64,000 nt of DNA from Leuctra nigra (Eukaryota; Arthropoda; Insecta; Plecoptera; Leuctridae): assembly GCA_934045905.1 (NCBI GenBank), contig OW203768.1, positions 23,093,060 to 23,157,059 on the forward strand, given 5' to 3'. The notes beneath the pieces are model-generated. The model was not told the origin of the DNA. It ran no database searches and saw nothing but the letters and a program-made list of their open reading frames with translations. The position numbers and the translations under genes are program-made. How positions within the stretch are numbered: position 1 is the first letter of the stretch; every line of letters begins with the position of its first letter. Positions 63,848 through 64,000 of this stretch are shown in pieces.

Positions 63848-63985
63848 GGGTTATTCTAAATTCCCTTGTCGTCTCGTTTCACGTGATACGGGTTCACTGC
63901 ACACTGGAGTGCTACCTATTTAACATGGTGGTGAGTTGACACCGTATCAATTGATACGAGACGACAAGGGAATTTAGAATAACCC
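63848..63985. mobile_element. ~138-bp palindromic MITE, complete copy
   Basis: Ends GGGTTATTCTAAATTCCC and GGGAATTTAGAATAACCC, with arms continuing through 'ttgtcgtctcg' and its mirror and 'tgatacgg'/'ccgtatca'. 'ccagggg' lies on both sides. Partial copies lie at 25955 and 35461. Confidence 0.8.
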
Positions 63986-64000
63986 TCCAGGGGCTGTATT

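Overview
This is a nuclear genomic window from an animal, most likely an insect and perhaps a hemipteran. The evidence is spliced genes with GT-AG introns, poly(A) signals, animal-type gene families (condensin II Cap-D3, WBP2, MCRIP, an ENT4-type transporter) and a dense, layered set of eukaryotic transposons. The species cannot be named from sequence alone. I see no operons, CRISPR arrays or other bacterial features.

Six host protein genes can be modelled. From left to right they are: a single-exon DNA polymerase delta subunit POLD3 (10753-12249, +); a five-exon MCRIP-family gene (13177-16569, +); an eight-exon SLC29A4/ENT4-type transporter (27418-19382, -); a six-exon WBP2 (27892-36767, +), divergent from the transporter across a shared interval of about 0.47 kb; a single-exon low-molecular-weight protein tyrosine phosphatase (38246-37776, -), convergent with WBP2 and with closely facing poly(A) signals; and the 3' ten coding exons of condensin II NCAPD3/Cap-D3 (63359-42867, -), whose 5' part lies beyond the right edge. 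Reading phase agrees across every proposed splice junction in the multi-exon genes: 148 aa for MCRIP, 582 aa for the transporter, 271 aa for WBP2, and 887 aa of Cap-D3 within the window.

Much of the rest is mobile DNA. One family dominates. Six copies share a 5' end TTGAGCGAGCG, an inverted GCTCGCTC block near the 3' end, a small 3' hairpin, and a CCTAGT terminus. These are the features of Helentron-derived non-autonomous elements (HINEs). One copy can be compared with its own empty site, because it sits in one arm of a foldback element; it entered between two T residues with no target duplication. Other elements include two nested LINEs inside a HINE (6.4-10.2 kb), several LINE remnants, many TIR/foldback MITEs (mariner-, pogo-, hAT-, PIF/Harbinger- and TTAA-type), and a young LTR retrotransposon (55316-58601). 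That LTR element has 935-bp LTRs, a primer-binding-site candidate, a polypurine tract and only a gag gene.

Points most worth a second look are: the HINE family and its reconstructed T|T insertion; the gag-only LTR element; a long miRNA-like hairpin in a WBP2 intron; two protein-like reading frames in the last WBP2 exon; a seven-unit 17-residue repeat carrying S/T-P sites in the Cap-D3 tail; and large palindromes in Cap-D3 introns that could give double-stranded RNA.
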